Source: JBGTKH01 sp041744735 (GTDB taxonomy: Bacteria > Planctomycetota > Planctomycetia > Pirellulales > Pirellulaceae). From it: a stretch of DNA of 14,112 bases. The notes under the pieces are model-generated. The model saw only the letters and a program-made list of their open reading frames with translations, was not told where the DNA came from and searched no databases. Numbering within the stretch: position 1 is the first letter of the stretch; each line of letters starts with the position of its first letter. A program made the position numbers and the translations under genes. Shown one piece after another: positions 1 through 7,183 of this stretch. The stretch lies in contig JBGTKH010000302.1 in assembly GCA_041744735.1 (NCBI GenBank), positions 1 to 14,112 on the forward strand, given 5' to 3'.

Positions 1-61
1 GATGACCTCGGAATTGCTCCGGGAGCAACATGCTCGACACCTGCAACGATGGACTTTCCTG

Positions 62-103
62 TCCGCCATAACCGTCCTCCTTCCTTGGAGTCGCGATGGC
101 GGA
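62..103. repeat. Small inverted repeat upstream of first gene
   Basis: The 8-mer TCCGCCAT at 62-69 is the exact reverse complement of ATGGCGGA at 96-103, and a smaller CTCC/GGAG pair sits inside the loop. Together they could fold into a branched hairpin in the leader of the first gene. The sequence from position 1 is also an open frame running into that gene, but this looks like chance in GC-rich DNA. No function can be assigned. Confidence 0.3.
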
Positions 104-138
104 GTATACAAATGGCTAAGTTATTTTTGAACAGCTTC

Positions 139-220
139 TTAACCCGTAGCCGCAGGCGAGGCAATCCCCGTGACGGGCGTCGCCCGGCTACGGACGCCGT
201 CGCCTGCGGCTACGGGTTAA
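139..220. repeat. Perfect 21-bp inverted repeat (REP/MITE-like element)
   Basis: The arms 139-159 and 200-220 are perfect reverse complements over 21 bp. Each outer end is TTAA followed by CCCGTAGCCGCAGG, and the loop is 40 nt. The loop contains a second small palindrome, CGGGCG-T-CGCCCG, near 174-186. TA dinucleotides at 140-141 and 218-219 are placed symmetrically, so a 76-bp element (142-217) flanked by a TA duplication is one reading. There is no coding capacity. The compact palindromic form and position just before a start codon resemble REP or MITE elements mobilised in trans. It could instead act as a leader hairpin. Confidence 0.7.
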
Positions 221-243
221 ACGATTTGCGCAAGGGGTTTCCC

Positions 244-849
244 ATGATCATCTTCGGTACGCGGACGTTGCGCTCGACGCGCGAGTCAGGCTCGTTTAAC
301 TGCCCGCGGTGCAGCATGCAGCGGACGTATCAGCGGATCAGCGCCAATCGTTACTTCACACTGTATTTCATTCCGCTCATCCCGATGGGCAGTGCCGGGG
401 AATACGTCGAGTGCCTGTCGTGCGGCGGAACGTACGGCGTCGAGGTCTTGTCTTACAATCCGGAGGTCGAACAGGCCGAACTGAAGACAAGCCTCCGCCG
501 CGCCCTAGTTCTGGTGCTGGTGGAAACTCGCCGCGGCGAGGCAGGACACGTGGCTCGGCTGGTCTCGATCTGCGAAGAATTGTTTGGCGACTCTGTGTCC
601 GAGCAACAGATTTGGGAAGACTTGCGCTTGACGAGTGAGGCGAATGCCCAACTCGTGCCCTTCGTGCAACAGCGGCTCAGTAATCTTTCCAGTGAGGGAA
701 AAGTGTTGCTGATGCAAGCCGCCGTGCGTGCGATTTCGACTAGCGGCTTTCTGCACATGGACGACAAGGACGTAATCGGACAACTGGGGCGGGCGTTGGG
801 CGTGCCGCAAAAAACGGTTAAACAGATTTTGGACGATACGGGGCGTTGA
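244..849 (+). CDS. Zinc-ribbon protein with TerB-like C-terminal domain
   Basis: This encodes a 201-residue protein. Residues 18-61 form a zinc ribbon: CPRC at 20-23 and CLSC at 57-60, joined by an aromatic segment (YFTLYFIPLIPMG) typical of small bacterial zinc-ribbon proteins (zinc_ribbon_15-like). The rest is helical and soluble. Residues near 153-200, including the acidic stretch HMDDKD and a terminal GVPQKTVKQIL helix, resemble the second half of a TerB-like domain. No enzyme motif is visible, so a metal-binding structural or regulatory role is inferred. The frame stays open far upstream, but that part crosses the 139-220 inverted repeat. I therefore start at ATG 244, which has AAGGGG about 7 nt before it. 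The nearest other gene is 106 bp downstream on the same strand. Confidence 0.75.
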   Translation: MIIFGTRTLRSTRESGSFNCPRCSMQRTYQRISANRYFTLYFIPLIPMGSAGEYVECLSCGGTYGVEVLSYNPEVEQAELKTSLRRALVLVLVETRRGEAGHVARLVSICEELFGDSVSEQQIWEDLRLTSEANAQLVPFVQQRLSNLSSEGKVLLMQAAVRAISTSGFLHMDDKDVIGQLGRALGVPQKTVKQILDDTGR

Positions 850-891
850 CGGTGACATTCGTGGCTCGTCCGATGAAGGTCGGTTAGACAG

Positions 892-932
892 GTGGTAACG
901 CACCACTGGCGAAAAGTCAGTGGCATTGTTTT
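892..932 (+). terminator. Possible weak terminator with overlapping alternative hairpin
   Basis: CCACTG at 903-908 pairs with CAGTGG at 918-923, with a G-T wobble closing inward, and is followed five bases later by TTTT. A second hairpin, GTGGT at 892-896 with ACCAC at 902-906, shares bases with the first, so only one can form. This is a plausible weak intrinsic terminator between the zinc-ribbon gene and the methyltransferase-like gene. The stem is short and the U tract is poor. Confidence 0.35.
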
Positions 933-955
933 AAGACTCGCTTACGTGGCTTAGC

Positions 956-1627
956 ATGCGGAACATTGTATTCATCTTGGGTGCAACCGCACTCAACGTT
1001 GTCCTATTGTTTTTGCCCGCGCTCGCCATCGCCGGGCTTGAACACGTATGGAGCGACAAGGTCGCTTGGCTGTTCGTCCTGCTGGCTTCGGCTTTCGTGC
1101 TTAACGACCTTTCGACGATCGTGCACACACAAGGCGCACAACTGCAAATTGTTTCTGCGGCGGATCGAATGCACGCGCGGTTAGCTTTGCTGACCGGCCT
1201 GTTGATTCTGTGGATTTTTTGGGCTGGGGTTTGCGAACATGCAATTCGTGCCGAGCACACATTCACGTTATCGCGCGCCGCGGGCGCGGCGTTGATGATG
1301 CTGGGAGCGACGTTACGATTCGCCGCGGTCCGCGCGTTAGGACGGCAATTCGTAACTGAGATCACGGTGCGCGACGGCCAGCGGCTGGTTCGTACCGGCT
1401 TGTATCGCTACGTACGGCACCCATCGGAAACGGGGTTGCTGGCGGTGACACTGGGAGCTTGTATGCTGCTGGGCAGTTGGACGGGCGCGGCGCTGTGGGC
1501 CGCAGCGCTTGTGCCGGTGGTGCTGTGGCGTTTACATTTGGAGGACCGGCAGCTCGACGCAGCTTTCACCGCTGCGTTTCGATCCTACCGCCGCGATGTA
1601 AAACGTTTTATCCCGTTTGTGATTTGA
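956..1627 (+). CDS. ICMT/PEMT-like integral membrane methyltransferase
   Basis: This encodes a 223-residue polytopic membrane protein with hydrophobic segments near residues 5-28, 36-52, 77-94, 106-124 and 160-190. The C-terminal third carries the isoprenylcysteine O-methyltransferase / phospholipid N-methyltransferase pattern: GLYRYVRHPSETG (149-160) with RHP at 154-156, then LEDRQL (195-200) and FRSYRRDVKRFIPFV at the end. In this superfamily these segments bind SAM and the lipid-like acceptor. The substrate cannot be read from the sequence. Bacterial members act on small lipids or isoprenoid acceptors, or are uncharacterised. The start is ATG 956 and no strong Shine-Dalgarno is seen. The aminotransferase gene starts only 31 bp after the stop on the same strand, so the two are probably co-transcribed. 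Confidence 0.82.
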   Translation: MRNIVFILGATALNVVLLFLPALAIAGLEHVWSDKVAWLFVLLASAFVLNDLSTIVHTQGAQLQIVSAADRMHARLALLTGLLILWIFWAGVCEHAIRAEHTFTLSRAAGAALMMLGATLRFAAVRALGRQFVTEITVRDGQRLVRTGLYRYVRHPSETGLLAVTLGACMLLGSWTGAALWAAALVPVVLWRLHLEDRQLDAAFTAAFRSYRRDVKRFIPFVI

Positions 1628-1658
1628 CGGATTCCGTTTGTCATCTGAAAGGTAACGC

Positions 1659-3062
1659 ATGGCGACCATTGAAAGGGCCTCGACAGTTGCACCGATCCAG
1701 CATCCGGGCGAAGAGCAATCGAACGACATTCGCCAGCGGCTGAGCGACGTGGAGCCGTTGGCGCTGCGGACTTACACGCCGTCGCTGGCCGTGCTGGACA
1801 AAAGCGCCGGTTCGTACCACTGGACGCCCGAGGGCCGCAAACTGGCCGACTTCACTTCCGGCGTGCTGGTCGCCAACCTGGGTCACAATCCGACGCGCTG
1901 GTGGCAGCGCGTGATCGACTACATGGGACTCGGCAGCCTGAAGCAAGCGGGCGAGTTCGCGGCCGCCAAAACATTAACCGCCTACAACGCGGTGACCGAT
2001 CTGGAAGTGCTAGCCTGCGAGCGGCTGTTGGCCAACTTGCAAAACCAGCCGGGCGGCGCGCGGCTGGAGCACGTCATGTGGTCCGCCAGCGGCAGCGAAG
2101 CGATTCAAAAGGCACTGTGGGCCTGCTTGGCTCGGCGGCCCGGTGAAGACATCATCCTGGCCACTCGCCGCGGATTTCATGGCAAAAAGGGTTTAGCGGG
2201 CGCGACCACCGGCACCGAGCAAGATCCCGACCGCGACCGCCGCGTGCGCTTTATCAGCTTTCCGACCGACGAATGCCGCAACCTCGAAGCCCGCCGGCAA
2301 CCGCTCGATCTGACTCGCTTCGAGCGTGAATTGGCCGGGCTGTGGGACGAATTTGGCTCGCGCATCTGCTGCTTGATCACCGAACCGTATCTGGGCGGCG
2401 GCGGTTCGTATCATCCGCAGCACGAGTACATGCAACTGCTGGCCAACTTCTGCCACGAGCACGACATCGTGTTCATCCTGGACGAAATCCAATCGAACTT
2501 CGGCCGCACCGGCCCGCTGTATGCGTTCACGCATTACGGCGTCGAGCCGGACATCGTGTGCTTGGGCAAGGGTCTGGGCAACGGCATTCCGGTCAGCGCC
2601 GCCGTGGGCCGCGCCGATCTATTTGCGAAATTGAAATACGGCGAAGGTTCCGACACCTGGAGCGCCAACCCGCTCTCCTCCGCCGCGGTGCTGGCCACGC
2701 TGGACGAGTTCGAGTCGACAGACGCGATCGAGCGCGGCCAAGCGCTGGCCCAAGTGATCGAAGCCGGACTTGTACGTCTGCTCGACACCGGCGCCGTCGC
2801 TCAGATCCGCGGCGAAGGCTGCGTATGGGGTATCGAGTGCCAAGCTGTCGGCTCGCGCACCGCAGAACAAATTGCCATCGCGTGCGTTGAAGCCTGCTAT
2901 CTGGGCGACGCCCAAGGCCGCGCCATTCACTTGCTCGGCCCGTTGGCCGGCAAGGTCATCCGCGTCAGCCCGCCGCTAGTCATGCCGCTCGATGAAGCGC
3001 GAGACTATCTGAACGCCATGCACGACATCTTCCGCGAAGTCGCCGTGAGCCCGGCGGACTAG
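1659..3062 (+). CDS. Class III PLP-dependent aminotransferase
   Basis: This encodes a 467-residue, full-length fold-type I aminotransferase of class III (ornithine / 4-aminobutyrate / acetylornithine type). The visible landmarks are SASGSEA (142-148, PLP phosphate loop), FHG (173-175), DEIQSNFGRTG (275-285) with Asp275 positioned for the PLP pyridine nitrogen, LGKGLGNGIP (302-311) with Lys304 as the Schiff-base lysine, and SANPLSSAA (335-343). An unusual run of four glycines follows TEPYL near 246-249. The amino acceptor and donor are not predictable from the sequence. The start is ATG 1659 with AAAGGT 5 nt upstream. It follows the ICMT-like gene closely. Its stop codon overlaps the stop of the convergent hydroxylase gene. 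Class assignment is firm, and exact function is open. Confidence 0.9.
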   Translation: MATIERASTVAPIQHPGEEQSNDIRQRLSDVEPLALRTYTPSLAVLDKSAGSYHWTPEGRKLADFTSGVLVANLGHNPTRWWQRVIDYMGLGSLKQAGEFAAAKTLTAYNAVTDLEVLACERLLANLQNQPGGARLEHVMWSASGSEAIQKALWACLARRPGEDIILATRRGFHGKKGLAGATTGTEQDPDRDRRVRFISFPTDECRNLEARRQPLDLTRFERELAGLWDEFGSRICCLITEPYLGGGGSYHPQHEYMQLLANFCHEHDIVFILDEIQSNFGRTGPLYAFTHYGVEPDIVCLGKGLGNGIPVSAAVGRADLFAKLKYGEGSDTWSANPLSSAAVLATLDEFESTDAIERGQALAQVIEAGLVRLLDTGAVAQIRGEGCVWGIECQAVGSRTAEQIAIACVEACYLGDAQGRAIHLLGPLAGKVIRVSPPLVMPLDEARDYLNAMHDIFREVAVSPAD

Positions 3063-3649
3063 CTCGATCTGCGATGCGCAGCACGCGTCGATTTGCGATC
3101 GCGCCACGTGAAGAACAGATAGTCGGTCCACGGAAACACGGTGCCGTAATTCACTCGTGCGTTGGCGTGGTGCTTCAGGTGGTGGTCGCGAAAGAATCGG
3201 TACACCGGCCCGCAGCGTTGAAACCAATTTGGCTCGACACTGTGAATCGCCCGGTGCATGCACGTCCACAGATAGGTGTAGAAAAAGCACCACGCCACCA
3301 GCGCCGCCGCGGGAACAATCACGGCCGAAAAGGGGCCGATGGCCAATCCCCACACGGCCAGCGCGAAAAAGGCCGGACTCGCAAGCAAGAGACAATTCTT
3401 TAACGGCATGTCGACGAATTCATGGGCATTGTTTCCTTTGTGGTGTGCTCCATGAATCTTGAGCTGATTCAACTTGGGGTCCAGCAGCCGATTGGCGAGG
3501 TGCATGATCCAACGGTGCGTGCTGTATTCGAGCAGCGCGACGAGCGGAATCCAAATTACAAACCACAGACCGAAGGCCAGTAGCCAGTCAAGCCAGTCAA
3601 CGATAGCCGTGGGAGGAAGCAATGCGATGATTTCTCGAGGCACTATCAT
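3059..3649 (-). CDS. Fatty acid hydroxylase / sterol desaturase superfamily membrane enzyme
   Basis: This is a membrane di-iron oxygenase of the fatty-acid-hydroxylase superfamily, 196 residues from ATG 3649. The histidine clusters are complete: HRWIMH (45-50), HGAHH (66-70), HRAIH (132-136) and HHLKHH (156-161), with membrane segments near 25-42, 85-103 and 107-128. Members hydroxylate or desaturate lipids, carotenoids or sterols. The substrate here is unknown. The start is uncertain. A TTG at 3718 opens the frame further upstream without a ribosome site. An AAGGA (3651-3655) lies 1 nt before ATG 3649 but an ideal 7 nt before GTG 3643, so GTG may be the true start. It is the last gene of the minus-strand run, 103 bp after the methyltransferase. 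Confidence 0.85.
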   Translation of the reverse strand: MIVPREIIALLPPTAIVDWLDWLLAFGLWFVIWIPLVALLEYSTHRWIMHLANRLLDPKLNQLKIHGAHHKGNNAHEFVDMPLKNCLLLASPAFFALAVWGLAIGPFSAVIVPAAALVAWCFFYTYLWTCMHRAIHSVEPNWFQRCGPVYRFFRDHHLKHHANARVNYGTVFPWTDYLFFTWRDRKSTRAAHRRSS

Positions 3650-3650
3650 A

Positions 3651-3655
3651 TCCTT
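3651..3655 (-). promoter_or_regulatory. Ribosome binding site deciding the hydroxylase start
   Basis: On the minus strand this reads AAGGA. The spacing is 7 nt to GTG 3643-3641 and only 1 nt to ATG 3649-3647. It therefore favours the GTG start two codons downstream, and it argues against the TTG at 3718. Confidence 0.45.
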
Positions 3656-3752
3656 GGACGGTAATTTACCGGGCACGGCTTCCGTAGTTCGTGATTCGCC
3701 ACTGTGATGAACCCGCAATTCGCCTTGCTATTTCATCGACGCCCGCGTGATT

Positions 3753-4559
3753 CTACTTTTGAAGTACATAACGAAGATAGATGGCCGTGCCATTTTTAAA
3801 GCCATCAAATACGTCAGATCCCTCAACGGCGGCGAATTGTCGGAACGTACTCACTAAGCACTTGTTCACCGAGCGCTGGATCAATGCCAGCCTTTGCTCG
3901 CTGTCCTGGCGCAGCGCTTCCAGCACATTTTCGGTGATGTCCTGCTGTTGGAGGATCGCCAATCCCGTTTCTTCGACTTGCTGATGCAAGAGGTCGCGGT
4001 CTGTGGCAGCCCGCACGTCGGCGAACAGAAAGTGACCGCCCGGGCGTAGCACCCGTTTGACCTCGCGAAGAAAAGCCGGCATCGATCCGTAACAATGCGA
4101 CGATTCAATGTTAATCACGGCGTCGAACGACTCGTCTTCAAACGGCAAAGCCTCCGCGTCGCCGTGGACAAACGACAAACCGTCGATGCGGTGCTGCTGG
4201 CGACAGAAGCGGATCGCCTTGGCGGAAAAGTCGATACCCGTCATTTGGTATGGATGGTGGTATCGATGGACGAACGACGATCCGCCTCCGCGGCCGCATC
4301 CCACTTCCAGCACCTCGCGCCCTTTCAGCTCGACCGCTCCGGCAACGTAGTGGTAAAGCTGAATCGCATACCGGTTGGGTTCATCCTCCGGCTGCAGGAC
4401 GATGCGCTCCTGGGCGGCGTCCAAGGATGAATATCCATAATTCATGAACCGCCAATCCGCGATGCGATAGCCGGCCAAGTACTGATACCAACGCCGCCAG
4501 AGCAGTCGTTTGAACCGCGGCGAGAGTTGCGTGAGCTTCATGGCCAGCCGAATGAACAT
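3753..4559 (-). CDS. Class I SAM-dependent methyltransferase
   Basis: This encodes a 268-residue methyltransferase. The Rossmann core is clear: motif I LEVGCGRGGG at 84-93, TGID at 107-110 (acidic residue for the SAM ribose), GDAEALPF at 133-140, and a RVLRPGGHFLFAD segment at 169-181. The N-terminal stretch, with MNYGY (39-43) and EDEPNRYAIQLYH (58-70), is shared with methyltransferases of the Rv2952 (phthiotriol dimycocerosate) type. This points to a lipid or polyketide-like hydroxyl as the possible acceptor, by resemblance only. GAGG lies 5 nt before ATG 4559. The epimerase gene ends 17 bp upstream, so the two are co-transcribed. The most downstream gene of the run is a lipid hydroxylase, which fits a lipid-tailoring role. 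Confidence 0.85.
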   Translation of the reverse strand: MFIRLAMKLTQLSPRFKRLLWRRWYQYLAGYRIADWRFMNYGYSSLDAAQERIVLQPEDEPNRYAIQLYHYVAGAVELKGREVLEVGCGRGGGSSFVHRYHHPYQMTGIDFSAKAIRFCRQQHRIDGLSFVHGDAEALPFEDESFDAVINIESSHCYGSMPAFLREVKRVLRPGGHFLFADVRAATDRDLLHQQVEETGLAILQQQDITENVLEALRQDSEQRLALIQRSVNKCLVSTFRQFAAVEGSDVFDGFKNGTAIYLRYVLQK

Positions 4560-4576
4560 GGAAACCTCGGTGTTGC

Positions 4577-5593
4577 TTACTTCTTCGCGTTGGCGCTCAT
4601 CCAGTCGATTGTAGCATTCAGCGTGTCGCGCAGGGGATGGGGTCGCCAGCCGAGCTCATTGCGTGCGAGGCTTGTGTCGTACCAGGCGTGCCGGCCCCAA
4701 AGCTGAAGTAGGTCACGCGTAACCTTGGGCGGCTTTCGTCTTAGCCAACCGAACATTTCCAGCGTTGCAAATAAAGGATAGGCCATCCAAGCCCGGATGG
4801 ACAATAAAAACCGCGGCGGTGTTCGTTTCACGGCCTCAGCAACCATCCGCTTTAGTTGATCCGGCATCACGTTCTCGCCGCTGAGAATGTAACGCTGGCC
4901 GTGCCGGCCCTTCTCGGCGGCCCGCAGCACGCCGTCTGCGTAATCGCGAACATCAAGCACTCCAAAGCCAATCGGCGCGTTGAACCGAAACCACCACTTC
5001 GTCATATTCATTACCAGCTTGTTGGCCGGCGCACCGACATAGTCCTCCGGTCCCATCGTGAATGAGGGGTTGACGGCGCAAACTACCGGCGCTTCATTCT
5101 GGGGCCGGGCCAGTGCCTCCTGCTCGGCCTGTCGCCGCGACAGGATGTAGGCGAGGTCCAGTCGATGCGTGTCCCAGTCCGCCGTCTCGTCGAGAGGTTG
5201 GGGTTGACGATTCAGCCCCACCGTGAGCGCGCTGCTGCTGACCACAACCCGCCCGACTCCCGCACGTGCAGCGGCATCCAGAACATTGCGCGTCCCAACA
5301 ACGTTGACTCGATGTAACGACTCTTCGACTTCTTTGCCGCTGCCCAACGCGATTGCGAATTTCAGGTGCAGAACGGTGTCCACATCTTGGCACGCAGCCA
5401 CTAGCGAAGTCACATCATCAAGCTGGCCGCTGACCAATTCCGGCTCCAGCTTCTTCAGGTTGTCCAAGGCGGGTTGCTGCTGGTCGCGCTCATCCAGCAA
5501 CAATGCGCGTGGCCGAAAGCCTCGCTGTGTGAGCAGTTTAATGACATGGTAACCCAGGAAGCCGCTGGGGCCTGTGACTAGGATCTTTTTCAT
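4577..5593 (-). CDS. NAD(P)-dependent epimerase/reductase, extended SDR (3-beta-HSD/DFR-like)
   Basis: This encodes a 338-residue extended short-chain dehydrogenase. The NAD(P)-binding motif TGPSGFLG is at 7-14, DVDTVLHLKFA at 70-80, VVSSSALTVG at 117-126 and VNPSFTMGPED at 174-184. The C-terminal YDTSLARNELGWRP at 305-318 is typical of 3-beta-hydroxysteroid dehydrogenase, dihydroflavonol reductase and HpnA-like proteins, and also of bacterial ceramide reductase (CerR). The usual YxxxK catalytic pair reads Y149-ILS-R153, so the lysine is replaced by arginine. The coding sequence was checked and reads TAC ATC CTG TCG CGG. The start is ATG 5593, only 3 bp after the sigma-factor stop, with no clear Shine-Dalgarno, so translational coupling to the sigma gene is likely. 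The substrate is unknown. Confidence 0.85.
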   Translation of the reverse strand: MKKILVTGPSGFLGYHVIKLLTQRGFRPRALLLDERDQQQPALDNLKKLEPELVSGQLDDVTSLVAACQDVDTVLHLKFAIALGSGKEVEESLHRVNVVGTRNVLDAAARAGVGRVVVSSSALTVGLNRQPQPLDETADWDTHRLDLAYILSRRQAEQEALARPQNEAPVVCAVNPSFTMGPEDYVGAPANKLVMNMTKWWFRFNAPIGFGVLDVRDYADGVLRAAEKGRHGQRYILSGENVMPDQLKRMVAEAVKRTPPRFLLSIRAWMAYPLFATLEMFGWLRRKPPKVTRDLLQLWGRHAWYDTSLARNELGWRPHPLRDTLNATIDWMSANAKK

Positions 5594-5596
5594 GGG

Positions 5597-7171
5597 TCAG
5601 TCGAGAAATCCAACCAATTCCTGACTGCGGCTCGGCTGTTGCAGTTTGCGGACGGCCTTGGCTTCGATTTGGCGGATGCGTTCGCGGGTGACTTTGAAGA
5701 TGTGGCCGACTTCCTCCAGCGTATAGCTGTAGCCATCGCCCAGGCCATAACGCAGCTTGATGATTTCGCGCTCGCGGTAACTGAGCGTCTTGAGCACCTT
5801 GTCGATGCGGCCGCGGAGCATTTCCTGCGAGGCGCCGGTCGACGGACTTTCCGCGCAGCCGTCCGGCAGCAGGTCGCCGAATTGGCTGTCCTCGCTGTTG
5901 CCCACCGGCCGGTCGAGGCTGATCGGGTAGCGGCTCATCGCCAGCACGCGGCGAGATTCGTCGACAGACGTTTCGGCCCGCCGGGCAATTTCTTCTAGCG
6001 ACGGTTCACGGCCCAATTCCTGCAACAGTTGCCGCGACACGTTTCGCACGCGCGACATCGTCTCGACCATGTGCACCGGAATGCGGATGGTGCGGCTTTG
6101 ATCGGCCACGGCGCGAGTGATCGCCTGGCGAATCCACCACGTCGCATAGGTGCAGAATTTGAAGCCGCGGCGATACTCGAATTTGTCCACCGCGCGCATC
6201 AGGCCGGCGTTGCCTTCTTGGATCAGGTCCAGGAAACTCAGCCCGCGATTGCGATACTTCTTGGCGATTGACACGACCAACCGCAAGTTGCCTTCCGACA
6301 GTTCGCGTTTGGCCTGCTGGTATTCGGCATAGACGCGTTTGAGGAAGTACACGCGGTTTCGCAAGCTGGTCGGCGATTCTTGCGTGGCCATCAGGATGCT
6401 GCGCAGTTCCGACAGCCATGGGCGGCGTTCGGCCGCATGGCCGCGGTCTCTCTTATGGGCTGCAAGGCGAGCCCGCAGATCGTCCACGCGGCGGCTGAAG
6501 TCTTCTAACGTGCGAATCTTTGTTTCGATGCGCTGTGTCCGCAGACCTAATTCTTCGACCAGTTTGACTACACGGCGGCGGCGGCGGCCCAAGCGTTGCC
6601 ACGATTCGCGGCGGCGAGCTTTCGGCTGCGATTTGCTGACCGCGATGCGGTAATCACGGCGATTGCGTTTGAGCAGCACGGTAACCGTTTTCAAGTTGTG
6701 CGGCAGCCGGCCAAGGATTTGTTCCTTCTCCAAGCTGTCGGTCACGGAAACCTGCACCGTGCGATCAAATGGCAGCTCGCCCGAATGCACGCGTTTCAGG
6801 ATCTTGAAAACTTCCTGAATTACATAGTCGCACTCGAGCAATCTGGCGCGGAAGCGGCGGCGAGTGATTTCGATCCGCTTGGCAAGCTGGATTTCCTGCT
6901 GCCGAGTGAGCAGCGGGATCTCGCCCATCTGCGTCAAGTACATGCGAATCGGATCGTCGGACCACGAATCGTCGTCATCAATGGCGCTCAGCAAGTCGTC
7001 CTCTTCAGACACGGGTTTGACCACGTGGCTGGCGTCGCTGGCGATCTGTTCGAGATCTTCCTCATCGTCCGCTTCATCACCATCGGCCAGCGCGGTGCCG
7101 GCAAAATTCTCATCGTCGTCCGTTGTGGGGGCAGTGTCTTCTTCAAAATCGTCGAGCAGTGTGTCGTACAA
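5597..7171 (-). CDS. rpoD: RNA polymerase sigma-70 factor, RpoD/SigA family
   Basis: This encodes a 524-residue group 1/2 sigma factor that directs RNA polymerase to promoters. The N-terminus (1-70) is very acidic, as in region 1.1. Region 1.2 is DDPIRMYLTQMGEIPLLT (72-89). A basic, poorly conserved insert spans about 105-285. Region 2 has NLRLVVSIAKKYRNRG (295-310), DLIQEGNAGLMRAV (315-328) and FCTYATWWIRQAITR (339-353). Region 3 spans about 370-445. Region 4 holds RYGLGDG (474-480) and the helix-turn-helix YTLEEVGHIFKVTRERIRQIEAKA (483-506). The start is TTG 7171. It has a strong AGGAG 7 nt upstream, and a stop codon lies in frame shortly before it. It is the first gene of a tight run with lipid-type enzymes. 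Whether it is the only primary sigma factor of the genome cannot be seen. Confidence 0.93.
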   Translation of the reverse strand: MYDTLLDDFEEDTAPTTDDDENFAGTALADGDEADDEEDLEQIASDASHVVKPVSEEDDLLSAIDDDDSWSDDPIRMYLTQMGEIPLLTRQQEIQLAKRIEITRRRFRARLLECDYVIQEVFKILKRVHSGELPFDRTVQVSVTDSLEKEQILGRLPHNLKTVTVLLKRNRRDYRIAVSKSQPKARRRESWQRLGRRRRRVVKLVEELGLRTQRIETKIRTLEDFSRRVDDLRARLAAHKRDRGHAAERRPWLSELRSILMATQESPTSLRNRVYFLKRVYAEYQQAKRELSEGNLRLVVSIAKKYRNRGLSFLDLIQEGNAGLMRAVDKFEYRRGFKFCTYATWWIRQAITRAVADQSRTIRIPVHMVETMSRVRNVSRQLLQELGREPSLEEIARRAETSVDESRRVLAMSRYPISLDRPVGNSEDSQFGDLLPDGCAESPSTGASQEMLRGRIDKVLKTLSYREREIIKLRYGLGDGYSYTLEEVGHIFKVTRERIRQIEAKAVRKLQQPSRSQELVGFLD

Positions 7172-7178
7172 GTCCGTA

Positions 7179-7183
7179 CTCCT
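7179..7183 (-). promoter_or_regulatory. Ribosome binding site for the sigma-factor TTG start
   Basis: On the minus strand this reads AGGAG with 7 nt to TTG 7171-7169. It is the best Shine-Dalgarno on this operon, and with the in-frame stop upstream it settles the unusual TTG start. Confidence 0.7.

Noticed and set aside
49..243. N-terminal extension of the zinc-ribbon gene in the same frame
   Set aside because: The 65 extra codons run straight through a perfect inverted repeat, are arginine-rich and end at an ATG with a good AAGGGG upstream. The zinc ribbon begins only after that ATG.
3059..5593. Sterol or hopanoid biosynthesis operon
   Set aside because: A hydroxylase, a methyltransferase and a 3-beta-HSD-like SDR are compatible with it, but no squalene cyclase, squalene epoxidase or squalene synthase is present, so only a general lipid-tailoring role is supported.
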